From Flectobacillus roseus (GTDB lineage Bacteria; Bacteroidota; Bacteroidia; Cytophagales; Spirosomataceae): 64,000 nucleotides of DNA. The notes under the pieces were generated by a model. The model was not told where the DNA came from and searched no databases. It saw only the letters and a program-made list of their open reading frames with translations. Both the position numbers and the translations under genes were made by a program. Location: assembly GCF_030056665.1 (NCBI RefSeq), contig NZ_JASHIG010000011.1; one strand, given 5' to 3'. Positions 18,741 to 27,887 of this stretch are shown here, piece by piece; positions within the stretch are counted from its first letter, which is position 1; the number at the start of each line of letters is the position of its first letter.

Positions 18741-19712
18741 ATGAACAATTTCCTTACTTTGTTAAAAAAAGCAGTTGCTAATGCGTTGGTTAGCAACTCA
18801 TTAATGGCTCTTGTTGCCCTTGTTCTATTATCAAATCGTGTTTTTGCTCAATCAGAAAATGTTAAGTTGGATTATTTCAGCTTGGCGCTAGCCAATCAGG
18901 ATGAAAAGCCTAAAGCAATGTTCTTTTTTCAAGAAGTTTTAGGTGCAAACTTGATGACAAACAATGATCAAAACATTTATGAATTCGAATTGCCGAACTC
19001 TCCCGTTATCAGAGTATTCAAAAAAGAAAAACCAGAACCAAATGCTACTTGTAACTATAACAAAAGCGTAGAAAACTGGGGCACATGTATCAATAGTTAT
19101 GGCTTGGCTTGGATTGTGGTTGCTACTTCTGATTTGAAAAGAACGGCAAAAGAATTGAAAGCTGCTGGATATCCAACCAAATTCAGCAAATCAATGCTTC
19201 CTGACGAACCTACTACTGAAGTATTGATCACTTCGCCTTTTAACAATCAGTTATTTTTGTTTGTTCAACGCGAAGATGTAAGCGCATCAGCTTGTAAAAT
19301 AGAAAACATCCACTTGGTGGTGGAAAATTTGAAAAAATCAATCGGTTTTTATTCTGATACCATGGGCGCTTCAGACATCGAGTACGTAAGTGACGTGTGT
19401 GCCAAAGTGCAAATCGGTGGACAAAACTTTATTCTTGCCGAGCCAGAGGGTTTGTTGTTGGAGCCTTCGCAATTCGAAGGGAATACGTCTAACGAAGCGA
19501 GTGTGATAAAAGAACATTTCGGATTCTTATTCAACGACTTCGAACAAGGTATTTATGCAATCAATGGTAAAGGATATTATTTCAAAAATATGCCGCAACC
19601 TCAGTATCGTGACAACAAACACAGTCATTTTTCAAATGGTCAAATCTTAAGCCCTGATGGTTTAGTCATTGATTTGGGTGATATGGCTGTCAGCAGATAT
19701 TCAAGACAATAA
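18741..19712 (+). CDS. Secreted protein with two VOC (glyoxalase-like) domains
   Basis: 323 residues. An N-terminal signal peptide (about 1-36, ending RVFAQ) with an unusually long n-region targets it to the periplasm. Two betaalphabeta-betabetabeta VOC modules follow, about 40-175 and 178-290; the second starts with IENIHLVVENLKKSIGFYSD, a typical VOC opening. Residues such as His183 and Glu could bind a metal, but a complete glyoxalase I metal set is not evident. VOC proteins are mostly cytoplasmic (lyases, dioxygenases, antibiotic resistance), so export is unusual. Function is unknown. A terminator follows. Confidence 0.75.
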   Translation: MNNFLTLLKKAVANALVSNSLMALVALVLLSNRVFAQSENVKLDYFSLALANQDEKPKAMFFFQEVLGANLMTNNDQNIYEFELPNSPVIRVFKKEKPEPNATCNYNKSVENWGTCINSYGLAWIVVATSDLKRTAKELKAAGYPTKFSKSMLPDEPTTEVLITSPFNNQLFLFVQREDVSASACKIENIHLVVENLKKSIGFYSDTMGASDIEYVSDVCAKVQIGGQNFILAEPEGLLLEPSQFEGNTSNEASVIKEHFGFLFNDFEQGIYAINGKGYYFKNMPQPQYRDNKHSHFSNGQILSPDGLVIDLGDMAVSRYSRQ

Positions 19713-19796
19713 TTAACTTTTCTCGAAATTTCTTACAAACAACATTATATTCCTTACTTACTCTTAAATATATCTATTTTGTAATCGTTAAAATTT

Positions 19797-19827
19797 AAGG
19801 TAGTCTTCCATCGAAGGCTACCTTTTT
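19797..19827 (+). terminator. Terminator after the VOC gene
   Basis: AAGGTAG-t-CTTC / GAAG-g-CTACCTT stem with loop CATC, followed by TTTTT, 85 nt after the stop. Confidence 0.8.
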
Positions 19828-19872
19828 ATTTGCTATTTTGTGCAGGTAAAGCTTAGATTCAATAGAGAATAC

Positions 19873-19880
19873 TAATTTTG
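19873..19880 (+). promoter_or_regulatory. -7 element for the small lipoprotein gene
   Basis: TAATTTTG is an exact TAnnTTTG match 34 nt before the start codon. The -33 box is not clear. Confidence 0.45.
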
Positions 19881-19913
19881 TAAACTTAAATCAAATCAAC
19901 TTGTATCGTCAAT

Positions 19914-20216
19914 ATGAAACTAAGAGCATATATATTGTTTTTGTTAATCCTTGGAGCCTGCCAATTACTTACCGGCTGTATTTGGGCAAGAAGATGCCCT
20001 GAAAAAACATGTAGAGTCAGTACCGAACATAGACATGAAGGAGGAAATTTTCGTCCTCGTGCTGCATTTTCTTGGGTTACTACCAAAAAACACTGGCCTT
20101 GGAGTAGATTGGGCGGAGGGAAAAAATATAATGGTAAAAAAGACAAGAAGACAGGGAAAAAGAAATTCAAGTATTTATTACCTGGCGAAAGAGTTGATTT
20201 TGACAAAAAGAATTAG
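19914..20216 (+). CDS. Small basic lipoprotein of unknown function
   Basis: 100 residues. The signal peptide ends in the lipobox LTGC with Cys22. The mature part starts IWARRCPEKTC and has a conserved-looking block CRVSTEHRHEGGNFRPR, then a strongly basic tail rich in Lys and Gly. Ile at +2 fits transfer to the outer membrane. A TAATTTTG element at 19873-19880 lies 34 nt upstream. I do not recognise a named family. The only alternative frame here (starting 19951) lacks such features, so this frame is preferred. Confidence 0.7.
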   Translation: MKLRAYILFLLILGACQLLTGCIWARRCPEKTCRVSTEHRHEGGNFRPRAAFSWVTTKKHWPWSRLGGGKKYNGKKDKKTGKKKFKYLLPGERVDFDKKN

Positions 20217-20337
20217 CGCATAATACAGACAGGCATACCGAGGAACTTGATTGAGCTAAGATTATGTTTTATCACAAAACTACCAAAGCATAGCCTCAAC
20301 GGCTCCATGCTTACACTATTTACTTATCTGAAAATTT

Positions 20338-22353
20338 ATGAATTTAATAAAAGTTGCAGCTGGGGTGGTTAACCAAACCCCTTTGGCATGGGAAAGCAAT
20401 AAAAGAAATATAATTGGCTGTATCGAAGAAGCCAAAAGTCAAGAGATTTCAATCTTATGTTTGCCCGAGCTATGTATTACAGGCTATGGTTGCGAGGATA
20501 TGTTTTATGCCTCTGGTACCTGCGAGACTGCCCTCGAAATGCTTCAAGATATCGTTGAAGTAACCTCTGGCATTATCGTATCAGTGGGATTACCTATCCT
20601 TATCAACAACCGTGTGTATAATGCTGCCTGTTTGATTGCTAATAAACAAATTCGTGGTTTTGCTTGTAAGAAGAATTTAGCTAACAACGGTTTACATTAC
20701 GAAACACGTTGGTTTCAGCCTTGGCCCGATAATCAGCGTACAGAGCTTGCTATCGGAGAATTTAATTATCCTGTTGGAGATTTAATTTTTGAGGCTGGTG
20801 GCGTAAAAATAGGATTTGAAATCTGTGAAGATGCTTGGATTGCGAACCGCCCAGGGCGCTCGCTTTATTTGCAAGGAGTAGATATTATTCTAAATCCTAC
20901 AGCTTCGCACTTTGCCTTTTTCAAAACGCAAACTCGTGAACGCCTTGTTCAAGATGGCTCAAGAGCCTTTGGCGTTGCTTATATCTACGCCAATCTATTA
21001 GGTAATGAGGCTGGTCGTGCGATATTCGATGGCGATGCAATGGTAGCACAAGCAGGTGAAATGTTAGTTTCGGGTACCCGCTTTAGCTATCGTGATTTTT
21101 ATTTGACGCCAGCAGTGATTGACCTTGATAAGGTTCGTTTAGAGCAAGTTCAAAATCGCTTAACTTTTTCGGGAACTTCCCAAAAAGTACCTTTCCTATA
21201 CGACTTCCCTCCTATCAAACCAATCAAACAACGTTTTGAATTAGAACATTGGGAGGCAAAGGGTTTTCAGAAAGAGGAAGAATTTGCACGAGCTATTGCC
21301 TTAGCATTATTTGACTATCTTCGCAAATCTCGTTCTTCGGGTTGGGTAATATCACTTTCGGGCGGGGCAGACTCTTCGGCTATTACAGGTCTGTGTTATT
21401 TGGCGATTGAACTAGGTGTTGCAGAGCTAGGACTCGAAGGTTTCAAACAAAAATTGGGGCATATTAAGAAAATTCAAGATTGCCAAAGTGTTCAAGAATT
21501 ATCGAAGGCCTTGATTACCAATATTTATCAAGGAACAGAAAATAGCTCAAATGATACACGCTATTCAGCAAGTTCATTGGCAGAATCACTCAATACGACT
21601 TTTTACGATATTAATATCAATGGTTTGGTAGAAACCTATAAAGATTTGATTCAAGGGGCTATCGGGAGAAACCTTTCATGGGAAACGGATGATTTGGCAC
21701 TTCAAAATATTCAAGCGAGGGTACGTGCCCCAAGTGCTTGGCTTTTGGCAAACATCAATAACGCCTTGTTATTAGCTACCTCAAACCGCTCGGAAGCAGC
21801 TGTAGGATATGCCACTATGGATGGCGACACTTCTGGTTCGATTTCTCCAATTGCTGGTATTGATAAGCATTTCTTGCGTCATTGGCTACGTTGGTTAGAG
21901 CATACAGGACTAGACGGACAGGTAAAACTTCCAGGCTTGAATGCTATGAACAATCTGCAACCAACCGCAGAGCTTCGTCCTTTAGAGGCCAAACAAATCG
22001 ACGAAGAAGATTTGATGCCTTATGACCTATTGAATGCCATAGAAACGGCAGCATTTAGAGATAAAAAATCACCCAAAGATTGTCTTGAGTTGATGGAGTT
22101 GGAATTTGAGGGTATTTACAGCAAAGAAAAATTGGTCATGAGTATTGACCGTTTTTTCCGCTTGTGGAGTCGTAACCAATGGAAACGCGAACGTTATGCA
22201 CCAAGCTTCCATGTTGACGACCGCAATCTCGACCCTCGCAGTTGGTTGAGATTCCCGATCTTATCGGGTGGCTTTGAAAAGGAATTAACCGATATGCACG
22301 ACTATGCCAACGATTCGAAAGGCAAACAAAGAAGAAGTCGTATTGGATTCTAA
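20338..22353 (+). CDS. nadE: Glutamine-dependent NAD+ synthetase
   Basis: 671 residues, the length of the two-domain, glutamine-hydrolysing type. The N-terminal carbon-nitrogen hydrolase domain (about 1-290) carries the triad Glu44 (LPELC), Lys111/112 (ACKKNL) and Cys163 (FEICEDAW), which frees ammonia from glutamine. The C-terminal synthetase (about 320-640) has the ATP-pyrophosphatase loop SGGADSS at 341-347. The product is NAD+ from deamido-NAD+. Its presence with nadK at 1.4 kb and kynU at 43 kb covers late NAD(P) synthesis, though the genes are unlinked. coaX follows after 157 nt on the same strand. Confidence 0.97.
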   Translation: MNLIKVAAGVVNQTPLAWESNKRNIIGCIEEAKSQEISILCLPELCITGYGCEDMFYASGTCETALEMLQDIVEVTSGIIVSVGLPILINNRVYNAACLIANKQIRGFACKKNLANNGLHYETRWFQPWPDNQRTELAIGEFNYPVGDLIFEAGGVKIGFEICEDAWIANRPGRSLYLQGVDIILNPTASHFAFFKTQTRERLVQDGSRAFGVAYIYANLLGNEAGRAIFDGDAMVAQAGEMLVSGTRFSYRDFYLTPAVIDLDKVRLEQVQNRLTFSGTSQKVPFLYDFPPIKPIKQRFELEHWEAKGFQKEEEFARAIALALFDYLRKSRSSGWVISLSGGADSSAITGLCYLAIELGVAELGLEGFKQKLGHIKKIQDCQSVQELSKALITNIYQGTENSSNDTRYSASSLAESLNTTFYDININGLVETYKDLIQGAIGRNLSWETDDLALQNIQARVRAPSAWLLANINNALLLATSNRSEAAVGYATMDGDTSGSISPIAGIDKHFLRHWLRWLEHTGLDGQVKLPGLNAMNNLQPTAELRPLEAKQIDEEDLMPYDLLNAIETAAFRDKKSPKDCLELMELEFEGIYSKEKLVMSIDRFFRLWSRNQWKRERYAPSFHVDDRNLDPRSWLRFPILSGGFEKELTDMHDYANDSKGKQRRSRIGF

Positions 22354-22363
22354 AAATTTGACA

Positions 22364-22394
22364 AGGAGGAGAATTTACAACAAAGTCTCCTCCT
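22364..22394 (+). terminator. Hairpin after nadE
   Basis: 9-bp stem AGGAGGAGA / TCTCCTCCT with a 13-nt loop, 11 nt past the stop; no T-run, so termination is uncertain. Confidence 0.45.
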
Positions 22395-22433
22395 CGTCTC
22401 TTTGGAGATACCTAAAATCCATAAAATAATATG

Positions 22434-22441
22434 TACTTTTG
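22434..22441 (+). promoter_or_regulatory. -7 element for coaX
   Basis: TACTTTTG matches TAnnTTTG; the nearest TTG is 29 nt upstream, longer than usual. It gives a leader of about 65 nt. Confidence 0.35.
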
Positions 22442-22510
22442 AGGAAAGATTTCAACCCTTTTCTTATTATTCATTAAGCTTTTTGGCAGAGAGTTTCTGT
22501 CATATACTTT

Positions 22511-23269
22511 ATGCTTTTAGCAATTGATATAGGCAATACAGATATTGTTTTTGGTGTAAACGATGACCAGCAATGGATTCACCAGTTTCGCATAAGTTCT
22601 TCTTTTTCGCAACGTTCTCAAGATTATGAGGCACAACTTCGTCTGCTTTTTTTAGAAAATTCGCTCAAACTTAGCGATATCCATCAGATTATTGTTAGCT
22701 GTGTTGTACCTGATTTACGAGCCGTCATCAAAGATATGTCGGTTACCATGTTTGGTATTCAACCCATGATGGTCGGTCCAGAAATGTATGATAAGCTCAA
22801 TATGGAAATTTTGAGTCCTTACGAAATAGGCACCGATCTGGTTTGTAACGCAACGTATGCCTATTATACCTACCAACAAACCTGCTTGGTTGTCGATTTT
22901 GGAACAGCACTTACCTTTACCGTAGTATCGGGCGAAGGTAAAATTTTGGGTGTTTCAATTGCACCAGGACTCAAAACAGCCGTAAAATCTTTATTTTCCA
23001 ATACCGCACAATTGCCCGAAGTACCCCTTTCTATGCCCGAATCAGCCATCGGGACAAATACCGTTCATGCCATTCAAGCAGGGATTTTGTGGGGATATGT
23101 CGGAATGGTCAAAGAAATGATTTACCAAATCAAACTAGAAGTTGGACAAGAGTGTAAAGTCTTGGCTACTGGGGGGCTTTCCTCTATCCTGACTCCTCTT
23201 CGTTCAGAGTTTGATGAAGTAGATAAAACCCTAACCTTAAATGGTTTAAAAATCATTGCTTCTCTATAG
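22511..23269 (+). CDS. coaX: Type III pantothenate kinase
   Basis: 252 residues, normal for CoaX. It phosphorylates pantothenate with ATP, the first step of coenzyme A synthesis. The N-terminal phosphate motif DIGNT is at 6-10. The second acidic motif, DFGTALTF, begins at Asp129 and supplies the catalytic aspartate region, and ATGGLS near 222 closes the nucleotide site. The type III enzyme is insensitive to CoA feedback. It lies downstream of nadE with its own -7 element and ends at a 13-bp hairpin. Confidence 0.95.
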   Translation: MLLAIDIGNTDIVFGVNDDQQWIHQFRISSSFSQRSQDYEAQLRLLFLENSLKLSDIHQIIVSCVVPDLRAVIKDMSVTMFGIQPMMVGPEMYDKLNMEILSPYEIGTDLVCNATYAYYTYQQTCLVVDFGTALTFTVVSGEGKILGVSIAPGLKTAVKSLFSNTAQLPEVPLSMPESAIGTNTVHAIQAGILWGYVGMVKEMIYQIKLEVGQECKVLATGGLSSILTPLRSEFDEVDKTLTLNGLKIIASL

Positions 23270-23274
23270 CACAT

Positions 23275-23310
23275 TACTTCAGGATGCATTCTAATACGCA
23301 TCCTGAAGTA
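23275..23310 (+). terminator. Hairpin after coaX
   Basis: A perfect 13-bp stem (TACTTCAGGATGC and its complement) with a 10-nt loop starts 6 nt after the stop. No T-run follows. Confidence 0.6.
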
Positions 23311-23673
23311 AAAACTTCTACTAATCCCTACGACTACACTTTTATTCTTCCCAGAATCCTCTTCATTTACTTCTCATAATCAACCACTTATCATAATTCA
23401 TCTATCTCAATAAACTTTTTTTACAATTTTTGTATCGTCATCTGCAACCTTTGATTGCCCTTCTGCATCATATCTACAAATTCTCTCACAAGTCATTTTT
23501 TCTTCCAAATGCTTTCTTGGCTTAATTTACCATTTATCATTTGGAGAAGCCAATCAGGTAGTTTGCATTGCAAAGTAGCTTGCATAACAATTAACTTTGA
23601 ATCAAATCTCAAGGGGAGATATAAACATTCACATTACCTCAAGTGCCTCTAAACCTATTTGAGACACGATACA
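23311..23673. other. Intergenic region before the TonB receptor
   Basis: 363 nt without a clear gene. A short open frame at 23455-23652 has no start-site or composition support. I see no exact TAnnTTTG element close to the receptor start. Confidence 0.4.
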
Positions 23674-26148
23674 ATGATAAAACACTTCAAAAAGATGAAA
23701 CGATTTATACTTTCGACAATCATTACTTGTGGATTAAGCTATGCGGGAATGGCACAAGTAAAAGGAAAAATTTCTGGCTCGGTTAGCGACAACCAACATA
23801 AAATTGTAGAATTCCCAACAGCAACTTTACTTAAAGCAAAGGATAGTACTTTGGTAAAAGGTGCACTGGGCGATGCTAACGGACATTTTGAGTTTGAATC
23901 TGTAAACGCGGGTGAATATCTTGTAAGTGTGACGCAAATGGGATACAAGAAGTTTTTTACCCCAAAAATCATTATTTCGGAAGGAAATAATAATATCAAT
24001 TTGGCAAGTATTGTATTAGTAGAAGAAAGTAAACAACTTGGCGAGGTTACGGTATCTGCTCAAAAGCCATTTATCGAACGTCAGGTTGATAAAACCGTAG
24101 TCAATGTCGAAAACAGCATTATGGCGGCTGGTTCTACTGCATTAGAGGTATTAGAGCGTTCTCCCAATGTGATGATTGACAAAGATGGAAACATCAGTTT
24201 GAAAGGCAAACAAGGAGTACGTGTCATGATTGATGGTAAAATTTCTTATTTATCAGGTCAAGATTTAGCAAACTTTTTGCGTAACCTTTCGGCAGAGCAA
24301 TTGGCTCAAATTGAAATTATGACCAATCCATCTTCCAAATATGATGCAGCAGGTACGGCAGGGATTATCAATATCAAGCTAAAGAAAAATGTCAATATGG
24401 GCTTGAACGGTTCAGCCAACGTAGGTGTTGGACATGGGAAATATTTACGTGAAAATGCTGGTATCAACCTCAACTATCGTAATGGCAAAGTAAATGCGTA
24501 TGGCAACTATAGCTGGAACGAACGTCGTCAGGAAAATACGAATGATATTTACCGTTATTTCAGAGCACAAAACGAAATGTATCATGCCGACGGAAAAAGA
24601 ATAAATTTTAGCTATAATCACTCTTTAAAAGCGGGTGTCGATTATTTTATTTCTGACAAAACAACCATTGGCATCTTGGTAAATGGCTCGTCTGGAAGTT
24701 GGGATTCTGATTCGGCCTTGACGGTGACAACCAAATATGTCAACAATAAGCTTACGCAGACCATTCCTACGGCAAATAATGTATCGCAACCTTGGAAGAA
24801 TATCTCGACTAACCTAAACTTAAAACATACTTACGATTCTACTGGTAGAGAGTTGACGGTCGATTTGGACTATGCATATTATGACAATCGCTCAAGCAAT
24901 GACTATATTACACAGTACTTTAATGGGAATGATTTGACAAGCAAATTTCGTTCTGACTCTACTTTGGTAAATAAAAGTCTTTCAGGTATCAACCAATATT
25001 CGTTAAAAGTAGATTACACCTTACCAGTTTCGAAAGTTACTAAATGGGGAATGGGAGTAAAAGCAAGCTATGTTATTACTGATAATGATTTAAGATTTTA
25101 TGAAAAATTAGAAAGTAGTGGTTTGAATTTGTTGAAAAGAAATAGCAATCAGTTTGTGTACAAAGAAAACATCAATGCTGCTTATTTAAACTATCAAACC
25201 AAATGGAATAAGTTTAGTGCACAATTAGGTTTACGTGCGGAATGGACGATTGCAGATGGCAAATCTACGAGTTATGAAACCTTAAAAGATTCAACTTTTA
25301 CACGTGATTATTTGAAATTGTTTCCAAGTGCATTTGTGCAATACGAGGCAAACAAGAATCATACATTAGGCGTAACCTACAGTCGCCGTATCGACCGCCC
25401 AGGGTATGACCAATTAAATCCATTTGTCTTTTTCTTAGACCCTTATACTTATCAGGTTGGAAACCCTTATTTGCGTCCACAATTGACCAATTCATTTGAA
25501 TTAACGCACTCATACAAAGGCATTATTTCTACAACGATTAATTACAGCCATACGTCAGATTTTATGTCTGAAATCTTGAAGCAAAACGATGCAACACGAG
25601 CTACGTATCAAACGGTAGACAACTTGGCAAAACAAGATAACTTTGGCGTGACGATTTCGGCTCCAGTGCCAATTACAAAATGGTGGATGAGTGTGAATGA
25701 ATTTAACTTGAATTACACAAAGGTTCAAGGAGCTATTCAAAACATCAATGTGGTTCCATCGGCAACCAACTATTATTTCAACTCGAATAATACATTTAGT
25801 CTAGGCAAAGATTACAAACTTGAATTAGGAGGCTGGTACGTTTCTGGTGGTTTGTGGAGTATTTTCAAAATCAACTCGCAAGGTGCAGTAAACTTCGGTA
25901 TTCAGAAAACATTGCTTGAAAAGAAAGCTACTTTGAAATTGAACGTTCAAGATATTTTCTTTACCAACAAAGCCACAGCGACGACACAATATGGTTCAGT
26001 TGATATTATTTCGAGCAATACATGGGATAGTCGTCAAGTACGTTTGACATTCAGCTATCGTTTTGGAAACTCAAAAGTATCGGCAGCACGTAACCGCTCA
26101 ACTGGTTTGGATGAAGAAAAAAGTCGTGTGAAGAATGGAGGAAACTAG
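23674..26148 (+). CDS. TonB-dependent receptor-like outer-membrane protein (OMP_b-brl_3 type)
   Basis: About 824 residues from the ATG at 23674; a TTG five codons earlier is less likely, and the ATG at 23695 (MKRFIL) is also possible. The signal peptide ends at about 28 (GMAQ). A carboxypeptidase-regulatory-like beta-sandwich follows (30-115), then a plug with VTVSAQKPFIERQVDKTVVN and the plug end GTAGIINIKLKK near 225. The remaining 590 residues are a large barrel with a terminal strand ending YRFG, plus a charged tail. This group sits in the outer membrane; a substrate is not evident. No SusD partner is present, so a SusCD glycan system is unlikely. Confidence 0.9.
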   Translation: MIKHFKKMKRFILSTIITCGLSYAGMAQVKGKISGSVSDNQHKIVEFPTATLLKAKDSTLVKGALGDANGHFEFESVNAGEYLVSVTQMGYKKFFTPKIIISEGNNNINLASIVLVEESKQLGEVTVSAQKPFIERQVDKTVVNVENSIMAAGSTALEVLERSPNVMIDKDGNISLKGKQGVRVMIDGKISYLSGQDLANFLRNLSAEQLAQIEIMTNPSSKYDAAGTAGIINIKLKKNVNMGLNGSANVGVGHGKYLRENAGINLNYRNGKVNAYGNYSWNERRQENTNDIYRYFRAQNEMYHADGKRINFSYNHSLKAGVDYFISDKTTIGILVNGSSGSWDSDSALTVTTKYVNNKLTQTIPTANNVSQPWKNISTNLNLKHTYDSTGRELTVDLDYAYYDNRSSNDYITQYFNGNDLTSKFRSDSTLVNKSLSGINQYSLKVDYTLPVSKVTKWGMGVKASYVITDNDLRFYEKLESSGLNLLKRNSNQFVYKENINAAYLNYQTKWNKFSAQLGLRAEWTIADGKSTSYETLKDSTFTRDYLKLFPSAFVQYEANKNHTLGVTYSRRIDRPGYDQLNPFVFFLDPYTYQVGNPYLRPQLTNSFELTHSYKGIISTTINYSHTSDFMSEILKQNDATRATYQTVDNLAKQDNFGVTISAPVPITKWWMSVNEFNLNYTKVQGAIQNINVVPSATNYYFNSNNTFSLGKDYKLELGGWYVSGGLWSIFKINSQGAVNFGIQKTLLEKKATLKLNVQDIFFTNKATATTQYGSVDIISSNTWDSRQVRLTFSYRFGNSKVSAARNRSTGLDEEKSRVKNGGN

Positions 26149-26187
26149 TCAAGTGCGGAGTTTTGAATGGAGAGTGTAGAGTGAAGT

Positions 26188-26361
26188 TAAGTTACTGGGC
26201 AAAATAAAATTTAAGATTGAGATTTGTGCTTTCAGGTATCGGCTTTCGGCGGTGGGCTTTAGGTAAAATGTATGTCTGTGGTTATGAAAAAAAACATTTT
26301 AACACTCTTTGCCTAGTGCCTAAACTCATAAATAAAATCTTATTCTGCGCGATTACTTATA
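26188..26361 (-). repeat. Inverted copy of the 181-bp intergenic repeat
   Basis: The reverse complement of this stretch aligns along its length with 54675-54855 and 54856-55035. Shared blocks include TATCGGCTTTCGGCGGTGGG, the core ACATTTTAACACTCT, and CTTATTCTGCnCGATTACTT at the end. It has the same 7-bp periodic blocks. It fills most of the gap between the TonB receptor and the small ORF at 26475. Confidence 0.85.
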
Positions 26362-26377
26362 AATCGTAAATAAACAA

Positions 26378-26423
26378 AAAAGACTTGAGATTGGAGAGGT
26401 TACTTTCCGTTCTCAAGTCTTTT
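26378..26423 (-). terminator. Terminator hairpin after the small ORF
   Basis: 13-bp stem AAAAGACTTGAGA / TCTCAAGTCTTTT with a 20-nt loop. On the minus strand it is followed by a T-rich run, 51 nt beyond the stop of the small ORF at 26475. It can also act on the plus strand. Confidence 0.65.
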
Positions 26424-26474
26424 GCTTATCAAGAGGTTGCCGAGTTGCTTTTGTTTTTTCATAGATACTTTTTG

Positions 26475-26651
26475 CTAGCTTACGCGGTACATCGTCGCGC
26501 TCTGGTTACGAAGCATAAAAGCTAAAACAGCTTTCCAGAACGATTTGCGACTATTCTTTTCAGATTTTGCACTACCTTTTGTAGTTTTTGAAGCTGCGGC
26601 ATTTTGTGATTCCTTCACAATTAAGTCTGCCAATAACAAGTTGTATTTCAT
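26475..26651 (-). CDS. Small ORF, possible 58-residue protein
   Basis: 58 residues from the ATG at 26651 (MKYNLLLADLIVKESQ); a longer form from 26684 is possible. The middle is Ala/Ser/Lys-rich and the end has an amphipathic segment (SFWKAVLAFMLRNQSA). I do not recognise a family. Support for a real unit is that an exact minus-strand -7 element (TAACTTTG, 26801-26808) lies upstream and a good terminator follows. The RNA could alternatively be a non-coding transcript. Confidence 0.4.
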   Translation of the reverse strand: MKYNLLLADLIVKESQNAAASKTTKGSAKSEKNSRKSFWKAVLAFMLRNQSATMYRVS

Positions 26652-26800
26652 AATGAATATATTTGAGTGAAGAGTGTCTTCCAATCAATCTTGGAAGGTT
26701 GCAAAAGATAACACGAATGCAATTTTCTGTAAATCAAAAAATTACGCAACATTTACCACTCCTTAACTAAACCAGTGTTATCTCGTTTGGTATTATGACA

Positions 26801-26808
26801 CAAAGTTA
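26801..26808 (-). promoter_or_regulatory. -7 element upstream of the small ORF
   Basis: CAAAGTTA on plus reads TAACTTTG on minus, an exact TAnnTTTG match; the leader would be about 145 nt. No good -33 box is visible. Confidence 0.3.
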
Positions 26809-26946
26809 AAGCATTAAGTTTCAAAGAACCTAAAATATATAACTTTTCGAATACAAGTTCTTTATTTACTACAATTTTATTGAATTTTACCAAGAAAACA
26901 TACTTCAAATAAGTCAATAATATCTTTTATTTCCACAAAATCAAAA

Positions 26947-26976
26947 ATGGCTATCGAAACAAAATTCGATAGCCAT
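26947..26976 (-). terminator. Terminator after pgeF
   Basis: Perfect 12-bp stem ATGGCTATCGAA / TTCGATAGCCAT with a 6-nt loop, followed on the minus strand by TTTTTG. It lies 95 nt past the pgeF stop. Confidence 0.75.
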
Positions 26977-27071
26977 CTGTATAAATTTCAGAAAAAGAAT
27001 GTCTATAAAGCAGTTTATCCAACAATAGTTAACCCTGATTTCAAATTCTTCAGGTCATTGTCAAGAGAAAG

Positions 27072-27815
27072 TTATTCAGGCTGAATGCCTATGATGGTAG
27101 TAAATCGACCAGTATTACCCTTTTCTTTTCGGAAAGAATAATAATCGTCATTATTTAAAATCGTAGAATACGGAGAAACCTGAATGTTTTCGATCGGAAC
27201 ACCACAGTCTAACAGTTGTGCAAGATTGGCCTTTTTTAGATCAATCAAATACTTTTGTCGTTCTTCGTCAAACCGTTTAAAAGCTGGTTTAAACTCGTCT
27301 GCAACTTCGATACCAACTTCAAAGTTTTTTTCATCGATACAAGTACCTACATAGGCAAAACAGTTTTCGGGTCTTGTCCCAAACTCTTCTTGCATTTTTT
27401 GAAGTGCCTTTGCAGTGATTTGTCTGACTGTACCGCGCCAACCAGCATGTACCGCACCTACTGCCTGTTTGACAGGATCATAAATCAAAATTGGTGTACA
27501 ATCGGCTACTGTTACACTCAAAAAAACACCCTTTCTGTTTGAAACCAATGCATCATACCCTTGAAATGTTTTGCCTCTAGTCGCCACAACCACCTCATCG
27601 CTGTGGGTTTGTCGAGAATGTGCTACTCTACGTTCTCCAATTCCTAAGGCATCATACAAAATTCTGCGGTTTTGAATAATTGTTTCTTTTTTGTCACCAC
27701 TATACAAGCCCAAATTGAGCGAAGTATAAGGTTTTTCGCTTATGCCACCATGCCTGGTGGTTTCTGCAGCAACTAAATTTGTAAATTGCTCAAAAATTTC
27801 AGGTCGTCTGAACAT
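27072..27815 (-). CDS. pgeF: Peptidoglycan editing factor PgeF / multicopper-like purine nucleoside phosphorylase (YfiH, LACC1 family)
   Basis: 247 residues, normal for the family. The three zinc ligands are present: His71 in SRQTHSDEV, Cys106 in VADCTPILIYDP and His123 in GAVHAGWRGT. Family members act on purine nucleosides (phosphorylase and adenosine deaminase activities), and in E. coli PgeF prevents wrong amino acids in the peptidoglycan stem. It is cytoplasmic. It stands alone on the minus strand, divergent from the polysaccharide deacetylase gene with a 72-nt shared promoter region. Confidence 0.93.
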   Translation of the reverse strand: MFRRPEIFEQFTNLVAAETTRHGGISEKPYTSLNLGLYSGDKKETIIQNRRILYDALGIGERRVAHSRQTHSDEVVVATRGKTFQGYDALVSNRKGVFLSVTVADCTPILIYDPVKQAVGAVHAGWRGTVRQITAKALQKMQEEFGTRPENCFAYVGTCIDEKNFEVGIEVADEFKPAFKRFDEERQKYLIDLKKANLAQLLDCGVPIENIQVSPYSTILNNDDYYSFRKEKGNTGRFTTIIGIQPE

Positions 27816-27887
27816 GTTTTATAAGTTTAAATTTTTCCCGCTACAAAGTTATAAGAATATCGAGTGTACATTTCAACCTTTCAATAA

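Noticed and set aside
19951..20223. Alternative 90-residue frame overlapping the small lipoprotein
   Set aside because: It lacks a signal peptide; the frame at 19914 has a lipobox and a conserved Cys/His block and explains the region better.
23455..23652. 65-residue ORF upstream of the TonB receptor
   Set aside because: No start-site support, no family features, and likely part of the untranslated leader.
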